Assembly (NCBI RefSeq): GCF_002208115.1
Contig: NZ_CP020946.1
Coordinates: forward strand, 62,001-126,000
Reading direction: 5' to 3'
Length of the DNA stretch: 64,000 nucleotides
Source: Bdellovibrio bacteriovorus
GTDB taxonomy: Bacteria; Bdellovibrionota; Bdellovibrionia; Bdellovibrionales; Bdellovibrionaceae
Of this stretch, positions 1 to 9,592 are shown piece by piece. How positions within the stretch are numbered: the stretch's first letter is position 1; each line of letters starts with the position of its first letter. The notes under the pieces were generated by a model that saw only the letters and a program-made list of their open reading frames with translations, was not told the origin of the DNA and searched no databases. A program made the translations under genes and the position numbers.

Positions 1-2
1 CC

Positions 3-917
3 GCCTGGGTGAACATCACCAAAGAAAAGCACCCTACACCGGCGGCAAGGATTGAAGCTTTGCAGGCGTTTTATCAGGAAAATGATTTTACCTACACTTT
101 GAATCCCGGTGCTTATGGTGGCGTCAACGAACTGGAATCGTTTTTGTTCCATCGAAGACGCGGTTTTTGTGAACACTTTGCTGGCAGTTACGCGACCCTT
201 GCCAGGGCTTTGGGGATTCCGGCCCGGGTGATCGTGGGTTATCAGGGTGGCAGATACAATCCGATGGGGGAATTCTGGCGGGTCAGTCAGCGCGATGCCC
301 ATGCCTGGGTTGAAATTTTCAACGACGGCCGCTGGCAACGGGTGGATCCCACCCAGTGGGTGGCGCCGTTACGTTTGGTGATCGGTGCCGAAGATTTCTT
401 CAATCTGTCGGAAGAAGACCAAAAGGTCTTTGCCCGGGATATTCAGTGGCGTCCAAAGGCGGGGGATAGCATCACGTTGTGGGACCGCGTGGGCTTTGTG
501 ATGGATGATCTGAACTATCGATGGACCTACTTCCTGGTGGATTTTGATCGCACCTCGCAAAAAAGCTTCTGGCAAAGTCTGATCGATCTGAAACTGCAGC
601 TTGTGGTGGGATTGATCTTTGTGGCGGTTCTTTGTGTTTTGATTTTCCGCAGTCTTTTCAAAAACAAAGGTTTACTGAGCGAAGAACAAGTTTTGTATCA
701 CGCGGTTTTAAGCTGGGGTCAAAAGCAGGACATCTTCCCGGAAGAAGCTGAAACTCCGCTGCAGTATCTCGAGCGTTTGGGGAAAGAACATCCATCCAAA
801 AAAGCGATTTTACGCAAGGTCAGTGAATACTATGACCAGAAGGCTTACGCGAAAAAGCCGCTTTCCGGAGAAGGCGCAAAAATTCTGACGGAATGGAAAG
901 AGGCCAGCCGGAATTAA
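3..917 (+). CDS. Transglutaminase-like membrane protein (TgpA type), 5' end outside window
   Basis: The reading frame is open to the left edge, so the N-terminus lies outside the window; the GTG at position 9 is only the first in-window start-like codon. A transglutaminase core is visible with Cys in GFCEHF, His in DAHAW and Asp in RVDPT (about residues 54, 98 and 113 counted from the GTG), in the order of the Cys-His-Asp triad. A membrane segment follows near residues 198-216, then a charged cytoplasmic-looking tail. This resembles TgpA/DUF3488-DUF4129 proteins, which have N-terminal membrane helices, an external transglutaminase domain and a final helix. The substrate is unknown. It converges with and slightly overlaps the patatin gene. 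Confidence 0.8.
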   Translation, partial: AWVNITKEKHPTPAARIEALQAFYQENDFTYTLNPGAYGGVNELESFLFHRRRGFCEHFAGSYATLARALGIPARVIVGYQGGRYNPMGEFWRVSQRDAHAWVEIFNDGRWQRVDPTQWVAPLRLVIGAEDFFNLSEEDQKVFARDIQWRPKAGDSITLWDRVGFVMDDLNYRWTYFLVDFDRTSQKSFWQSLIDLKLQLVVGLIFVAVLCVLIFRSLFKNKGLLSEEQVLYHAVLSWGQKQDIFPEEAETPLQYLERLGKEHPSKKAILRKVSEYYDQKAYAKKPLSGEGAKILTEWKEASRN

Positions 918-2113
918 ATATCGTGCTGGCGAAGGGCATTGATCCCGGATTTGAAACCGATGCGCACGATGCGCGCCAGGATTTCCGGATTCAAGCTGAA
1001 GTGATCGACAAAGAACATTTCATAGTTCTGTGGGCGCGGAGCCACATAGATGTAATCCACTTCCGGACGATAGTTCACACGATTCCTAATGATTTCAAGG
1101 ATCTTGTCCCGGTGTTCGCCCGGCAAGTTCTGCTGCTTGAAGTAACCATCGACTGCGTTGTAGATACCGCGGATGTCGTTTTTATACTGGATATGACGGG
1201 TGATCTTTTGCTGCACCACCTGATACAGCGCCTGATTGGCGATCAGGGGAATCCCATAATCATGAAGCGAGCCCATCTCTTTAGTGTAGTGATAGGGCTG
1301 GATGGAATATGAGGAAATCACAAGATCCGCGCCATAGTCCGCCGCCACGTGGGTGGACAGGGTGTCGCGGATTTCGCCGTCATAATAGAAGATCTCTTTG
1401 CCATCCGGGCGTTTGATTCCATACGGAGAAAACACCGGAGGCAAAGCCGTCGAACAAGCCACCGCATCACTGATCGTCGCATAGTTGATGTATTTGGTGG
1501 TCTCGGTTTTAAAGGAATCGGGGAAGTTCCCGAAGATGGCTTTGCGGGTGTGATTCAGTTGAGTTCCGATGATAAAGAGCTCAACCCCCAAACGGGCAAA
1601 GTCATTGTCGACCAGAACCTCTTTGCGCAGATAGTTCTCAATCCCCTTTGTGGAAAACAGGCCATTCAGTTTCAGCCCGTTTTTCAAAATGGATTCAAGA
1701 CCCCCGGTGACCAGGGCTTTTTCCATGATCGAACGCGGGATGAACTTCATCAGGCCGGAAGAGTTTAAGTTAAACAGGCTGCGATAAGAAATCGGCTTCA
1801 GATAACGAAGATCGGATTTATCAAAAGTAGGATCAGAACCCGAACCGACCTGGAAAGCGTTGATCAAAGATTCCACTGGATAACCAGCGGCAAGAACCGA
1901 AGCGACAAACGCCCCGGCGCTCGAACCGACATAAAGACGGATCGTCATCGGATCATCGGACCCGAAGTTCTGACGCACCATCTCTTTGGTGCCGCCGGCA
2001 AATTTGAATCCCTTTTCTTGAAGGGCCAAGCAAACCCCGATGTGGAAGGCGGCGGCTTTGATGCCTCCACCACTTAGAACCAGGGCTACTTTCTTTTTAT
2101 CTCTGATACGCAT
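914..2113 (-). CDS. Patatin-like phospholipase
   Basis: A 399-residue protein with the patatin layout: a glycine-rich oxyanion loop (SGGGIK, about residues 14-19), the nucleophile elbow GSSAG with Ser65, and the catalytic Asp in YDGE near residue 245. Patatins use a Ser-Asp dyad to hydrolyse acyl esters of membrane lipids. No signal peptide is evident; the start is followed by a basic stretch and then the first beta strand, so it is probably cytosolic or exported by a non-Sec route. In a predator a role in prey-lipid breakdown is plausible but is inference. Its stop overlaps the transglutaminase stop. Confidence 0.88.
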   Translation of the reverse strand: MRIRDKKKVALVLSGGGIKAAAFHIGVCLALQEKGFKFAGGTKEMVRQNFGSDDPMTIRLYVGSSAGAFVASVLAAGYPVESLINAFQVGSGSDPTFDKSDLRYLKPISYRSLFNLNSSGLMKFIPRSIMEKALVTGGLESILKNGLKLNGLFSTKGIENYLRKEVLVDNDFARLGVELFIIGTQLNHTRKAIFGNFPDSFKTETTKYINYATISDAVACSTALPPVFSPYGIKRPDGKEIFYYDGEIRDTLSTHVAADYGADLVISSYSIQPYHYTKEMGSLHDYGIPLIANQALYQVVQQKITRHIQYKNDIRGIYNAVDGYFKQQNLPGEHRDKILEIIRNRVNYRPEVDYIYVAPRPQNYEMFFVDHFSLNPEILARIVRIGFKSGINALRQHDI

Positions 2114-2193
2114 ATAGCTAATTTAAATTATCGGGTCTTTGGTCAAAAGGCGCAAAGAATTCTTTTATTCCACCAGAAATCCATGACTTAGGG

Positions 2194-2326
2194 TTGCGTA
2201 GTCAGACTTTGGTCCAGTGAATAGGCAATGGCTAACCAGATCAAGGTCCTGAATTTAGTTGAATTTGAGTAAGTGTTCACACAAAATTTGACAGACTGAA
2301 GTCCTGTGATAATGTTGACTACGCAA
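2194..2326. repeat. 11-bp inverted repeat flanking a promoter region
   Basis: TTGCGTAGTCA at 2194-2204 is repeated in perfect inverted orientation as TGACTACGCAA at 2316-2326. The arms are 112 bp apart and bracket the -35/-10-like sequences before the HTH/coiled-coil gene. It could be a paired operator; no known regulator motif is recognised. Confidence 0.5.
2288..2313 (+). promoter_or_regulatory. Possible promoter for the HTH/coiled-coil gene
   Basis: TTGACA at 2288-2293 and GATAAT at 2308-2313 resemble sigma-70 hexamers, but the 14-bp spacer is short. It would give a 5' leader of roughly 85-90 nt. Confidence 0.35.
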
Positions 2327-2330
2327 GCTG

Positions 2331-2403
2331 AGTAGGGATACCACCTTCCTAAAAGGCTAGCTACTGAAGCTTCGGCGCCACCGAGGCAGAAAGTATAAGA
2401 GGA
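2331..2403 (+). promoter_or_regulatory. Structured 5' leader with ribosome-binding site
   Basis: Possible pairings are AGTAG 2331-2335 with CTACT 2361-2365, enclosing a CCTT/AAGG hairpin (2344-2356), then a 7-bp hairpin 2369-2387 (GCTTCGG/CCGAGGC with loop CGCCA). The Shine-Dalgarno AAGAGGA follows at 2397-2403, 4 nt before the ATG. It does not match the c-di-GMP, TPP, SAM or cobalamin riboswitch cores I know. Confidence 0.4.
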
Positions 2404-2407
2404 TTTA

Positions 2408-2893
2408 ATGAACGTTGAGAGCTACGGTTCTTGGTTACCGCTAACGGACTACTCTACTAAATACAAAATTAGTGTGAGTACCCTCCGCCGACGAATCAAA
2501 GCCGACGACATTAAGTTCCGCTTTGAAGACGGCAAGTACTTCATCATGGACGAACCGATGGGTACCCATCAAAGAGTACATCGCCCCTCCCAAGAAAGCG
2601 ACCTGGCTTTGGTGGGTGCTCATCAAGGAATGATGAAAGGTTATGAAATGGCCACTTCAAAGGACGAAACAAAGACCACAGACCTTGCCGACAAAGTGGT
2701 AAAGGTGAAAAACGATGAGCCCATCCTGACAGCGGCCAACAAGCTGCTGAATGAGCTCAAGAAGGCCTACACCCAAATCCTTCATGAAAAAGAGGAGCAA
2801 ATCCTCCACCTGAAGGAAGAAGTGACGGACCTGAAGACTCTTGTTCGTGTTCTTGAATCCGAAAACGACCGTTTAAAAGGTTTTAAACAGTAA
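2408..2893 (+). CDS. HTH (excisionase/MerR-like) and coiled-coil protein
   Basis: A 161-residue soluble protein not recognised by name. The N-terminus (about residues 11-50: LTDYSTKYKIS, STLRRRI, then FEDGKYFI) has the pattern of a winged helix of the excisionase/MerR type that reads DNA. The middle is polar. The last 60 residues are heptad-like and rich in Glu, Lys and Leu (KEEQILHLKEEV, LVRVLESEND), consistent with a dimerising coiled coil. The start is fixed by a good ribosome-binding site. It precedes the giant lipoprotein on the same strand by 133 bp, without visible coupling. It may be a small regulator or scaffold; this is inference. Confidence 0.6.
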   Translation: MNVESYGSWLPLTDYSTKYKISVSTLRRRIKADDIKFRFEDGKYFIMDEPMGTHQRVHRPSQESDLALVGAHQGMMKGYEMATSKDETKTTDLADKVVKVKNDEPILTAANKLLNELKKAYTQILHEKEEQILHLKEEVTDLKTLVRVLESENDRLKGFKQ

Positions 2894-3026
2894 ATTCTTT
2901 TAAGTTCTTGTAATACTCTAACTGTTATTTCGTAGAGTCTCTTTTGCGAAATATTTTTTATATCTATCGTTTCACTTTGAAACAAGCCTGTTAAAGAATG
3001 ATCTAAAATACTCCGTAAAGACTGTT

Positions 3027-6000
3027 ATGCGGTTTATACGGAATTTTTTAAAACACACCGTCAGTATAACGACGATTCTAATTTCCCTTATGGGTTGTTC
3101 CGAGCAACAATTGGACTGGGTTGGTACCGGCAGTAAAATTTCGGGAAAGCTGGCCGGCTTTAATTTAGAAGGACTTTCAAATAAATCCGAATTTTCTACG
3201 CTGAGCTGTTCAGCTCCGCAAATCGAACTTTACAAGCTATCGACTAAAGGCGAACGAATTGAACCCGTGTTGGCGACCACCCCGGTGGCTGCCGACGGGA
3301 CATATTCGTTCGTATTAAAAGATCTGAAACTAAAGTTGGTCGAAGGTAAGCCCACGGAGCCACTCATTCTGTCTGCCGTAGGATGCAATTCTCAGTTATC
3401 TCTGCGACCGGTCACTGGGTATTCCGAGCAGGATATTTCCAAAGGCTCCTCGTTGATCTCTTATATTCTGAATACCGACTATAGAGAACGCGTTATAGAG
3501 GTCTTAAAGGAAAAGCCCGAACAACTTAATCAGTTGATCGCAGCCCTGCAAAGTACGACGACCCTTGAAGAGGCTTATTCTGTTCTTTCTGGAAGTTCGA
3601 CTGCAAATACCAGGTTTACTGAGATTTTCGGTGGATCTCCCAATATCCTGGTGTCCGCGGCACCTGAGGTGCAAGGTGTCAGTGTTCCAAGCATGACGTC
3701 GGAATTGCAAGTATTGAAGATGTCCGTGACGGTGACTCATTGGTCGCAAAGCTACGTTCCCACTTACAGATGGTTCCTGGATAACGTTTTAATTGGTAGC
3801 TCATCATCAGTGAGCACGACACCTGGGGCTAATTCTCAGGGGAATAAAACTGTGAAGCTATTGATTGGCGAAGCAGATGGGCATGGAGCAGTAGATCTTA
3901 CGAAGCCCTATAAAGAGCTTACTTACATACTAAAGATTGAAAACAATGTCTTACCTACGGCGCCATCATTTACCGTAAAAAGCCCTGTTTTGACAGGAGC
4001 ATCCCCAATAGGTACGCGCAGTCTTGTCCTTGAATTAAACACGGGTACACTGAAGGCTAACTGCGATTCATTTACCAATCTGCTGATAACTGAAAATAAA
4101 TCAGCCCAACCGAAGAGTTCAGACTTTTCGTCTCTTTCGTGTACTAGCGAGGGAACTCAGGACATTAGTTATACCTTGTCGTCATCAGGAGACGGGGTAA
4201 AGACCCTCAGATTATGGGTGATGGACAGCGCGGGGACTGTTTCAAGTCTTCCATCCGAGGTATCCATTTCTATAGATACGGGAGCTCCGATCATCGACAG
4301 TCTGTCAACGCCTGCGACAATTACAAGCTTAGCTTCGCAGTCGTTTACATTCCAGGGCTCTGATAACGGTGGAGTGTTGGATCGTTATGAATGTCGTTTA
4401 AATTCAGAGCCTTTTTCTCCGTGCTCATCTCCTTTTACTGTGGGCCCGGTTGGACAGGGAAGCCATAAGTTTTCCGTGAAAGCCATCGACACCGCAGGAA
4501 ATGAATCCGCAATAGTAGATAGAACTTGGATTGTGGATTTAACAGCACCCGTGCTGACTTTACTGTCGAAACCGATGACTCCCAATAATCAGTCTCTTCA
4601 GGAGTTCACTTTTAGTGCGACTGATCTTGGCGGTGGAGCCGTTGCTGGATACGTTTGTAAAGTTGACAGCGGTGCCTGGCAAAGCTGTTCATCTCCATTT
4701 TCGCTAGCGTTGCCTGCGGACACTCATTCATTCAGCGTAAAGGCCAAGGACACTGCCGGAAATACTTCTGATGCGGCTGTTTATAACTGGATTATCGATA
4801 TGACGGCACCGAACGTGGCGCTTTTATCAAAACCACTGGCGACTACGAATGCAACGACGGCAAGTTTCTCTTTTGCTGGTTCGGACGTAGGCGGAGCTGG
4901 GGTTGCGGGATATCAGTGTAAGATTGATTCGGCTGATTTTTCATCCTGTACCAGCTCAAAATCCTATTCGGGTCTTTCGGCAGGAGGCCATACATTCGCA
5001 GTGCGTGCTTTGGATCATGCGGGCAACGTAGGCAGTGCCGCGTCTTATAGTTGGACCATTGATCTTACGACACCTTTAGCATCTATAAACGCATATCCTT
5101 CCAGTATCACAAATAACACCACAGCCACTTTTGAGTTTTCGGCGAACAACCCCAGTGGCGGAACGATTACTGGATATGAATGCTCTTTAGATGGAGCTTC
5201 CTTTGTAAATTGCGCCAGTCCCGCGGTATTTCCCGGATTGAGTGCAGGTAGCCATTCTTTCTCAGTAAGGTCTGTAGACAACAATGGCAGCAGAAGCAGC
5301 GCCAGTTTGTATTCATGGACGATTGATCTTAATAAGCCCGTACTTTCAATTATCAGCAAACCTGCAGCGCTGACTAATGATTCAACGGCAAGCTTCGTCT
5401 TTTCCTCTGTCGACACCGGCGGAGGATCGGTTGTCTTATTTGAATGTAAAATGAACTCGGGTGCATTTGTTCCTTGTGCTTCTCCGATCAATTTAAGTTC
5501 GTTAAGTCAGGGATCTTACGTCTATGAAATCAGATCATTGGACAGTGCAGGCAACTATTCTGATAGTGCGACGGTAAGTTGGAACATTGACTTAACTTCG
5601 CCGACTATTGTGATTAGTGCCAATCCTCAGGCTATTACCAATGCGCAAACAGGCACGTTCCAATTTTCTGGATCCGACACGGGTGGTGCGGGTGTAGATA
5701 AATATGAGTGTTCTTTAAATGGCGCAGAGTATTCATCTTGTGTCAGTCCTAAGACTTTCACTGGCATTTCCGCGGGATCGCAAGTTTTCAAGGTGAGGGC
5801 TTTGGATAAAGCCGGGAACTACAGCTTAGAGCAGAGCTTTAACTGGACTATTGATCTTATCCCTCCGACTGTTGCGATATACTCTAAACCTGCGGCAATT
5901 ACTAATCAAACGTCTTCGGTGTTTTCATTTACAGGAAGTGACACGGGCGGTGGCCTGATAGATCACTATGAGTGTAAAATTGATTCAGGTTCTTATTCTG

Positions 6001-9000
6001 CCTGTACCACGGGCATTTCATATACGCTGACCCAAGGGGTTAGAACTTTCAAAGTGAAAGCGATAGACACCGCTGGCAATGTCAGTGCCGAGGAAAGCTA
6101 TAGCTGGACCATTGATACGACCGCGCCCACGCTGGCCATTGCGACACCATCATCCAACGGGTCGGTAGTTCCAGCAAGCTCGGTTTCAAGTTTTGTAATT
6201 ACGGGCACCTGTTCTGAAAATGGTCGCTCGGTTCAGATTTCCGGATCTGTAACAAGCACATCTTCTTGTAGCAGCGGGTTGTGGTCGACAACGATGGATC
6301 TTTCATCTGTAAGTGATGGAACATTGTCAGTCACGGCTTTGCAGACCGACGCCGCTGGAAATTCCGGATCAAGTTCAGCAAGAACATTTATAAAAGATAC
6401 AATATCGCCGCAAATAAATATTACGACGCCTATACTGACTCGCGGGAATGGAACTTACGGATCTGTTTTCTGGACACTGACAGAATCCAATGTTGTCTCT
6501 GGATCAAGCTTTACTGTTGAACTGTATGATGGATCGCAATGGAATTCAGTGGGAAGCAAGGCTTTAACTCCGGGAGCAAACTCAAATACTTCATACAGTC
6601 TGATTAATTTCTTAGTTCCGGCTGTGGAATCTGCGGCAGCAATGATTCGTATTTCAGTTGTGGATGCGGCTGGAAATTCATCAACAAAGAACTCAGGCAC
6701 GTTCACGATTGATTCCACCAGTCCGACTCTGAATAATGGATCATTCACCATTAATAATGGCGCATCCGAAACGGGCAGCAATTACCTTTCTCTTAACTTT
6801 GGTTTATCCGACAACAGAAGTGTGCACTCTTTCTGTGTAAAGCATAACTCAACGATACAGCCTGCCGCTGATGATACTTGTTGGGTTGAGGTGTCTGCGC
6901 CTATTGCCGGTTCTCATACACCGGGTCCTGTCATTTCGATTGCAGATTATGCTTATCAGTTGGGGTTTGGTGCTGGTAACTACCAAGTGTATCTTTGGGC
7001 TAAGGATGCGGCGGGAAATATTTCAACTCTTTCTAATTCCGGATCCGGTACCGCGGGTAAAGACTTTGCTATGATCAATTTTGATCCAGGGGCTGCGCCG
7101 GCCATTGTATCTTTTACTGCAACCGCGGTCGATTTGCCTCAGTCCCCGCCGTCCAGATCTGAACTTTCAGCGCCACTGAATTCAGATCTATATATTAGAT
7201 GGCGAGTCACAGACGACCGGGCTTTGCCATCGGGTTCGATTTCTTTGTTCTACTATAATCTTACGAATAGCTCTTGGACTCAAATTCCGGGTGCCGCTGG
7301 ACTTTCTAACGGCAGTGGATCGGGCTGTACGATAGATAATCCGGCTACTTCTCTTGAAGAGACCGGTTGTTTCCGCTGGACAGGAGGATCTCCGTCATCC
7401 AGTTCATATCAGATTCAAATTCGAGTTACAGATAGCAATGCGATGACATCGTTGACGACCTCGGCGCCCTTGAATTCTGGCAATATTCGAGTCATTGCCG
7501 GAAATACGGACCTGGGCGTTGGCGGCAGTGCCAAAGGTGCGATCTTTAAGATGGTTGGTGGCGGCGACCAAACCTGGCTTAATCAATTTGTTGTGGCTCC
7601 AAATGGATATATCTTTATCAGACAATCAGACGGGGTTTATCGAATTAAACCAAGTGATGGCGTACTTCGCCTTTTCTTAAAACAGAATGCATCTGCAGAC
7701 AATGGAATTGGTGGGGTCGTTAGTGCCGCTTCATTTAGGTCTGTTAGCAGTCTTGCACTTGATCACTTTGGGCGAGTTTATGCGCGAACCTCCGGGGGAA
7801 TATACAGATTCAATTCAGTCGATGAAGATCCGATTATTAGCCGTGTTGTTGGGGGAGGAACGTCAACAGAGGATGGCGTGACCTTGAATCAAGTGGCGAT
7901 GGAAGGCACGAACATGGACTATCTTGTCATGACTATCACACCCAATAATAAAATCTATCTACCAGGCAACAATCGCCTTCGTGTTTTTGATCTGGATAAT
8001 AATATAGCAAGCAGTATTAGTTTCACTGGAAAAGGCTTGTACGGATATCCCAATGTGGACATAGCCCAATGTCATCGTCCTGTAAACTATGGGTTGGCCT
8101 ATAACAAGTCCACATCAGATTTGACGTACTTCTTGCTTGGTAACTGGCAGGTTCTAACTGAAGTTTGCGGAAATACCGGAAATGTATCTATGGGGCGTAT
8201 CAATCCATCTACATTTGCGTTGATGAGTTCTTCCACTCAGCCTGCGAATACCGTCAGTCAAAGTTGGACGATGTTGGGAGCATTCAAAACGGGCATGGAT
8301 GGTCGTATGTACACGACGTATCTTAAGGGTGGACGTTTTGCCGTTCTTAATGAGGCGACGAATACCTTTGATAACATTCTGGCAATTGGACAGGGAAATT
8401 GTATTGACGGCACTTTAGCAAAAGACTGTAAGGCTTCGCCTCAAGATATTTTTGTGGCACAAAATGGAACAATTTACTTCATTGATGCCGGACGTATTCG
8501 TACGATTTTGCCGGATAAGACAGTTAAGACCCTTTATGGTGCCTGGGGAGCCGACGGTGATGATGGCAGTCCTTTGGCGGCGCGACTAAGTGACGCTAAC
8601 TATATTCAGAAAGCGACGGATGGAACTATTCAGGTCTTCCAGAATGCTTTCCATGTTATTCGTGAGTTTACTCAAAGTGGAAACATCACAAGACTGGCGG
8701 GAGACGGTAATGAGGCAAATCCGTCGCCATCCGTTGTTGCAAATGAAACTTCTATCAGAGGCACTAACTCTTGGAGTCTGACACCTAACTTCTATATGGA
8801 CCCTGCGACCAAAGATACTTATTTGGCAATGCAAGATGCTGGTGTTTACAAACTGACCTATTCCACCAAAAAATGGACGAGAATTATGGGAACAGGCAGT
8901 GGCAGTGGGACCAATCCAGACGTTTCCGACGGAGTCGGTGGCATGTCCATTCGTGCAAATGGTGGTAACATCAATATTCTGGGAATTTACGATGGAAAGA

Positions 9001-9569
9001 TTTATGTCAGTTTCCAAAGACAGATCGGTGGACCGACAGCGGGAACCTCTGCAGATCAAAAGCTGATTAAAACATATGATTTGGCATCACCTTATACCCA
9101 AAATCATTTTATCGGTGTGAATACATATGAGACCTCCGGCAACACATGTTCGGATGGCATGGCCTATTCCAGTTGCTATTTTAAACCAAGTATCAGCAAT
9201 GGTGTTCCGGTCTATGATTCGGTTGGAGGTCGGTGGTACTTCCCGGCCGGTACGGAAGTATACTTAAGAAATTCGGATGGCACCTTCAAGAAAAAGACAA
9301 CTCCTCGGAATTTCAATGTCAGTGCCTATCGAAGGATACCATTTGTGGCTCCGGCGACAGAGGACACAGAGCTGCTTTACTACTGCAGCAGCGGCCGATT
9401 GTACAAATGGAATCTAAATACGAATGTTGAGACCGCTCTTCCTTGGATCAGCGATACCAGTTTCTCTTGTGCGGGAAAGACGATGCTTTATGACAACTCT
9501 ATTGGAAGCTTGGTTTTTGTTTACTCCAAGAATGGACTTAACGGCGTAGCTGAATACTATGATCCTTAG
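3027..9569 (+). CDS. Giant lipoprotein with tandem Ig-like repeats and propeller-like C-terminus
   Basis: 2180 residues. An N-terminal signal with lipobox LMGC (Cys24) marks it as a lipoprotein. At least seven tandem Ig-like repeats of about 88-92 residues lie at nt 4272-6126. Each has a conserved pair of cysteines (YEC and a later C before SP), a KAxDTAGN-type loop and a W-x-ID-x-T-x-P boundary. Three more divergent Ig-like units follow. From about residue 1500 the sequence turns into short Gly/Asp-rich strands (DGVYRI, GRVYART, NGTIYF) typical of NHL or propeller folds. This is probably a long surface adhesin or prey-contact protein; that function is inferred. It converges on a pseudopilin operon. 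Confidence 0.75.
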   Translation: MRFIRNFLKHTVSITTILISLMGCSEQQLDWVGTGSKISGKLAGFNLEGLSNKSEFSTLSCSAPQIELYKLSTKGERIEPVLATTPVAADGTYSFVLKDLKLKLVEGKPTEPLILSAVGCNSQLSLRPVTGYSEQDISKGSSLISYILNTDYRERVIEVLKEKPEQLNQLIAALQSTTTLEEAYSVLSGSSTANTRFTEIFGGSPNILVSAAPEVQGVSVPSMTSELQVLKMSVTVTHWSQSYVPTYRWFLDNVLIGSSSSVSTTPGANSQGNKTVKLLIGEADGHGAVDLTKPYKELTYILKIENNVLPTAPSFTVKSPVLTGASPIGTRSLVLELNTGTLKANCDSFTNLLITENKSAQPKSSDFSSLSCTSEGTQDISYTLSSSGDGVKTLRLWVMDSAGTVSSLPSEVSISIDTGAPIIDSLSTPATITSLASQSFTFQGSDNGGVLDRYECRLNSEPFSPCSSPFTVGPVGQGSHKFSVKAIDTAGNESAIVDRTWIVDLTAPVLTLLSKPMTPNNQSLQEFTFSATDLGGGAVAGYVCKVDSGAWQSCSSPFSLALPADTHSFSVKAKDTAGNTSDAAVYNWIIDMTAPNVALLSKPLATTNATTASFSFAGSDVGGAGVAGYQCKIDSADFSSCTSSKSYSGLSAGGHTFAVRALDHAGNVGSAASYSWTIDLTTPLASINAYPSSITNNTTATFEFSANNPSGGTITGYECSLDGASFVNCASPAVFPGLSAGSHSFSVRSVDNNGSRSSASLYSWTIDLNKPVLSIISKPAALTNDSTASFVFSSVDTGGGSVVLFECKMNSGAFVPCASPINLSSLSQGSYVYEIRSLDSAGNYSDSATVSWNIDLTSPTIVISANPQAITNAQTGTFQFSGSDTGGAGVDKYECSLNGAEYSSCVSPKTFTGISAGSQVFKVRALDKAGNYSLEQSFNWTIDLIPPTVAIYSKPAAITNQTSSVFSFTGSDTGGGLIDHYECKIDSGSYSACTTGISYTLTQGVRTFKVKAIDTAGNVSAEESYSWTIDTTAPTLAIATPSSNGSVVPASSVSSFVITGTCSENGRSVQISGSVTSTSSCSSGLWSTTMDLSSVSDGTLSVTALQTDAAGNSGSSSARTFIKDTISPQINITTPILTRGNGTYGSVFWTLTESNVVSGSSFTVELYDGSQWNSVGSKALTPGANSNTSYSLINFLVPAVESAAAMIRISVVDAAGNSSTKNSGTFTIDSTSPTLNNGSFTINNGASETGSNYLSLNFGLSDNRSVHSFCVKHNSTIQPAADDTCWVEVSAPIAGSHTPGPVISIADYAYQLGFGAGNYQVYLWAKDAAGNISTLSNSGSGTAGKDFAMINFDPGAAPAIVSFTATAVDLPQSPPSRSELSAPLNSDLYIRWRVTDDRALPSGSISLFYYNLTNSSWTQIPGAAGLSNGSGSGCTIDNPATSLEETGCFRWTGGSPSSSSYQIQIRVTDSNAMTSLTTSAPLNSGNIRVIAGNTDLGVGGSAKGAIFKMVGGGDQTWLNQFVVAPNGYIFIRQSDGVYRIKPSDGVLRLFLKQNASADNGIGGVVSAASFRSVSSLALDHFGRVYARTSGGIYRFNSVDEDPIISRVVGGGTSTEDGVTLNQVAMEGTNMDYLVMTITPNNKIYLPGNNRLRVFDLDNNIASSISFTGKGLYGYPNVDIAQCHRPVNYGLAYNKSTSDLTYFLLGNWQVLTEVCGNTGNVSMGRINPSTFALMSSSTQPANTVSQSWTMLGAFKTGMDGRMYTTYLKGGRFAVLNEATNTFDNILAIGQGNCIDGTLAKDCKASPQDIFVAQNGTIYFIDAGRIRTILPDKTVKTLYGAWGADGDDGSPLAARLSDANYIQKATDGTIQVFQNAFHVIREFTQSGNITRLAGDGNEANPSPSVVANETSIRGTNSWSLTPNFYMDPATKDTYLAMQDAGVYKLTYSTKKWTRIMGTGSGSGTNPDVSDGVGGMSIRANGGNINILGIYDGKIYVSFQRQIGGPTAGTSADQKLIKTYDLASPYTQNHFIGVNTYETSGNTCSDGMAYSSCYFKPSISNGVPVYDSVGGRWYFPAGTEVYLRNSDGTFKKKTTPRNFNVSAYRRIPFVAPATEDTELLYYCSSGRLYKWNLNTNVETALPWISDTSFSCAGKTMLYDNSIGSLVFVYSKNGLNGVAEYYDP
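4272..6126 (+). repeat. Seven tandem Ig-like coding repeats
   Basis: Seven in-frame units of about 265-275 bp encode the Ig-like domains of the giant lipoprotein. Boundaries read W-x-ID-x-x-x-P. DNA identity between units is diluted, so the array is old rather than freshly amplified. It is a protein repeat, not a CRISPR or satellite. Confidence 0.8.
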
Positions 9570-9592
9570 TTTGGCCCGCAAAGCCGCCTGAA

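Noticed and set aside
2331-2403. Known c-di-GMP riboswitch before the HTH gene
   Set aside because: The conserved GEMM core (GCAAACC and GGACGCAAAGCC) is absent; only generic hairpins are present.
4272-6126. CRISPR-like or satellite repeat array
   Set aside because: The periodicity is about 270 bp, in frame, and encodes Ig-like domains; there are no short palindromic repeats with unique spacers.
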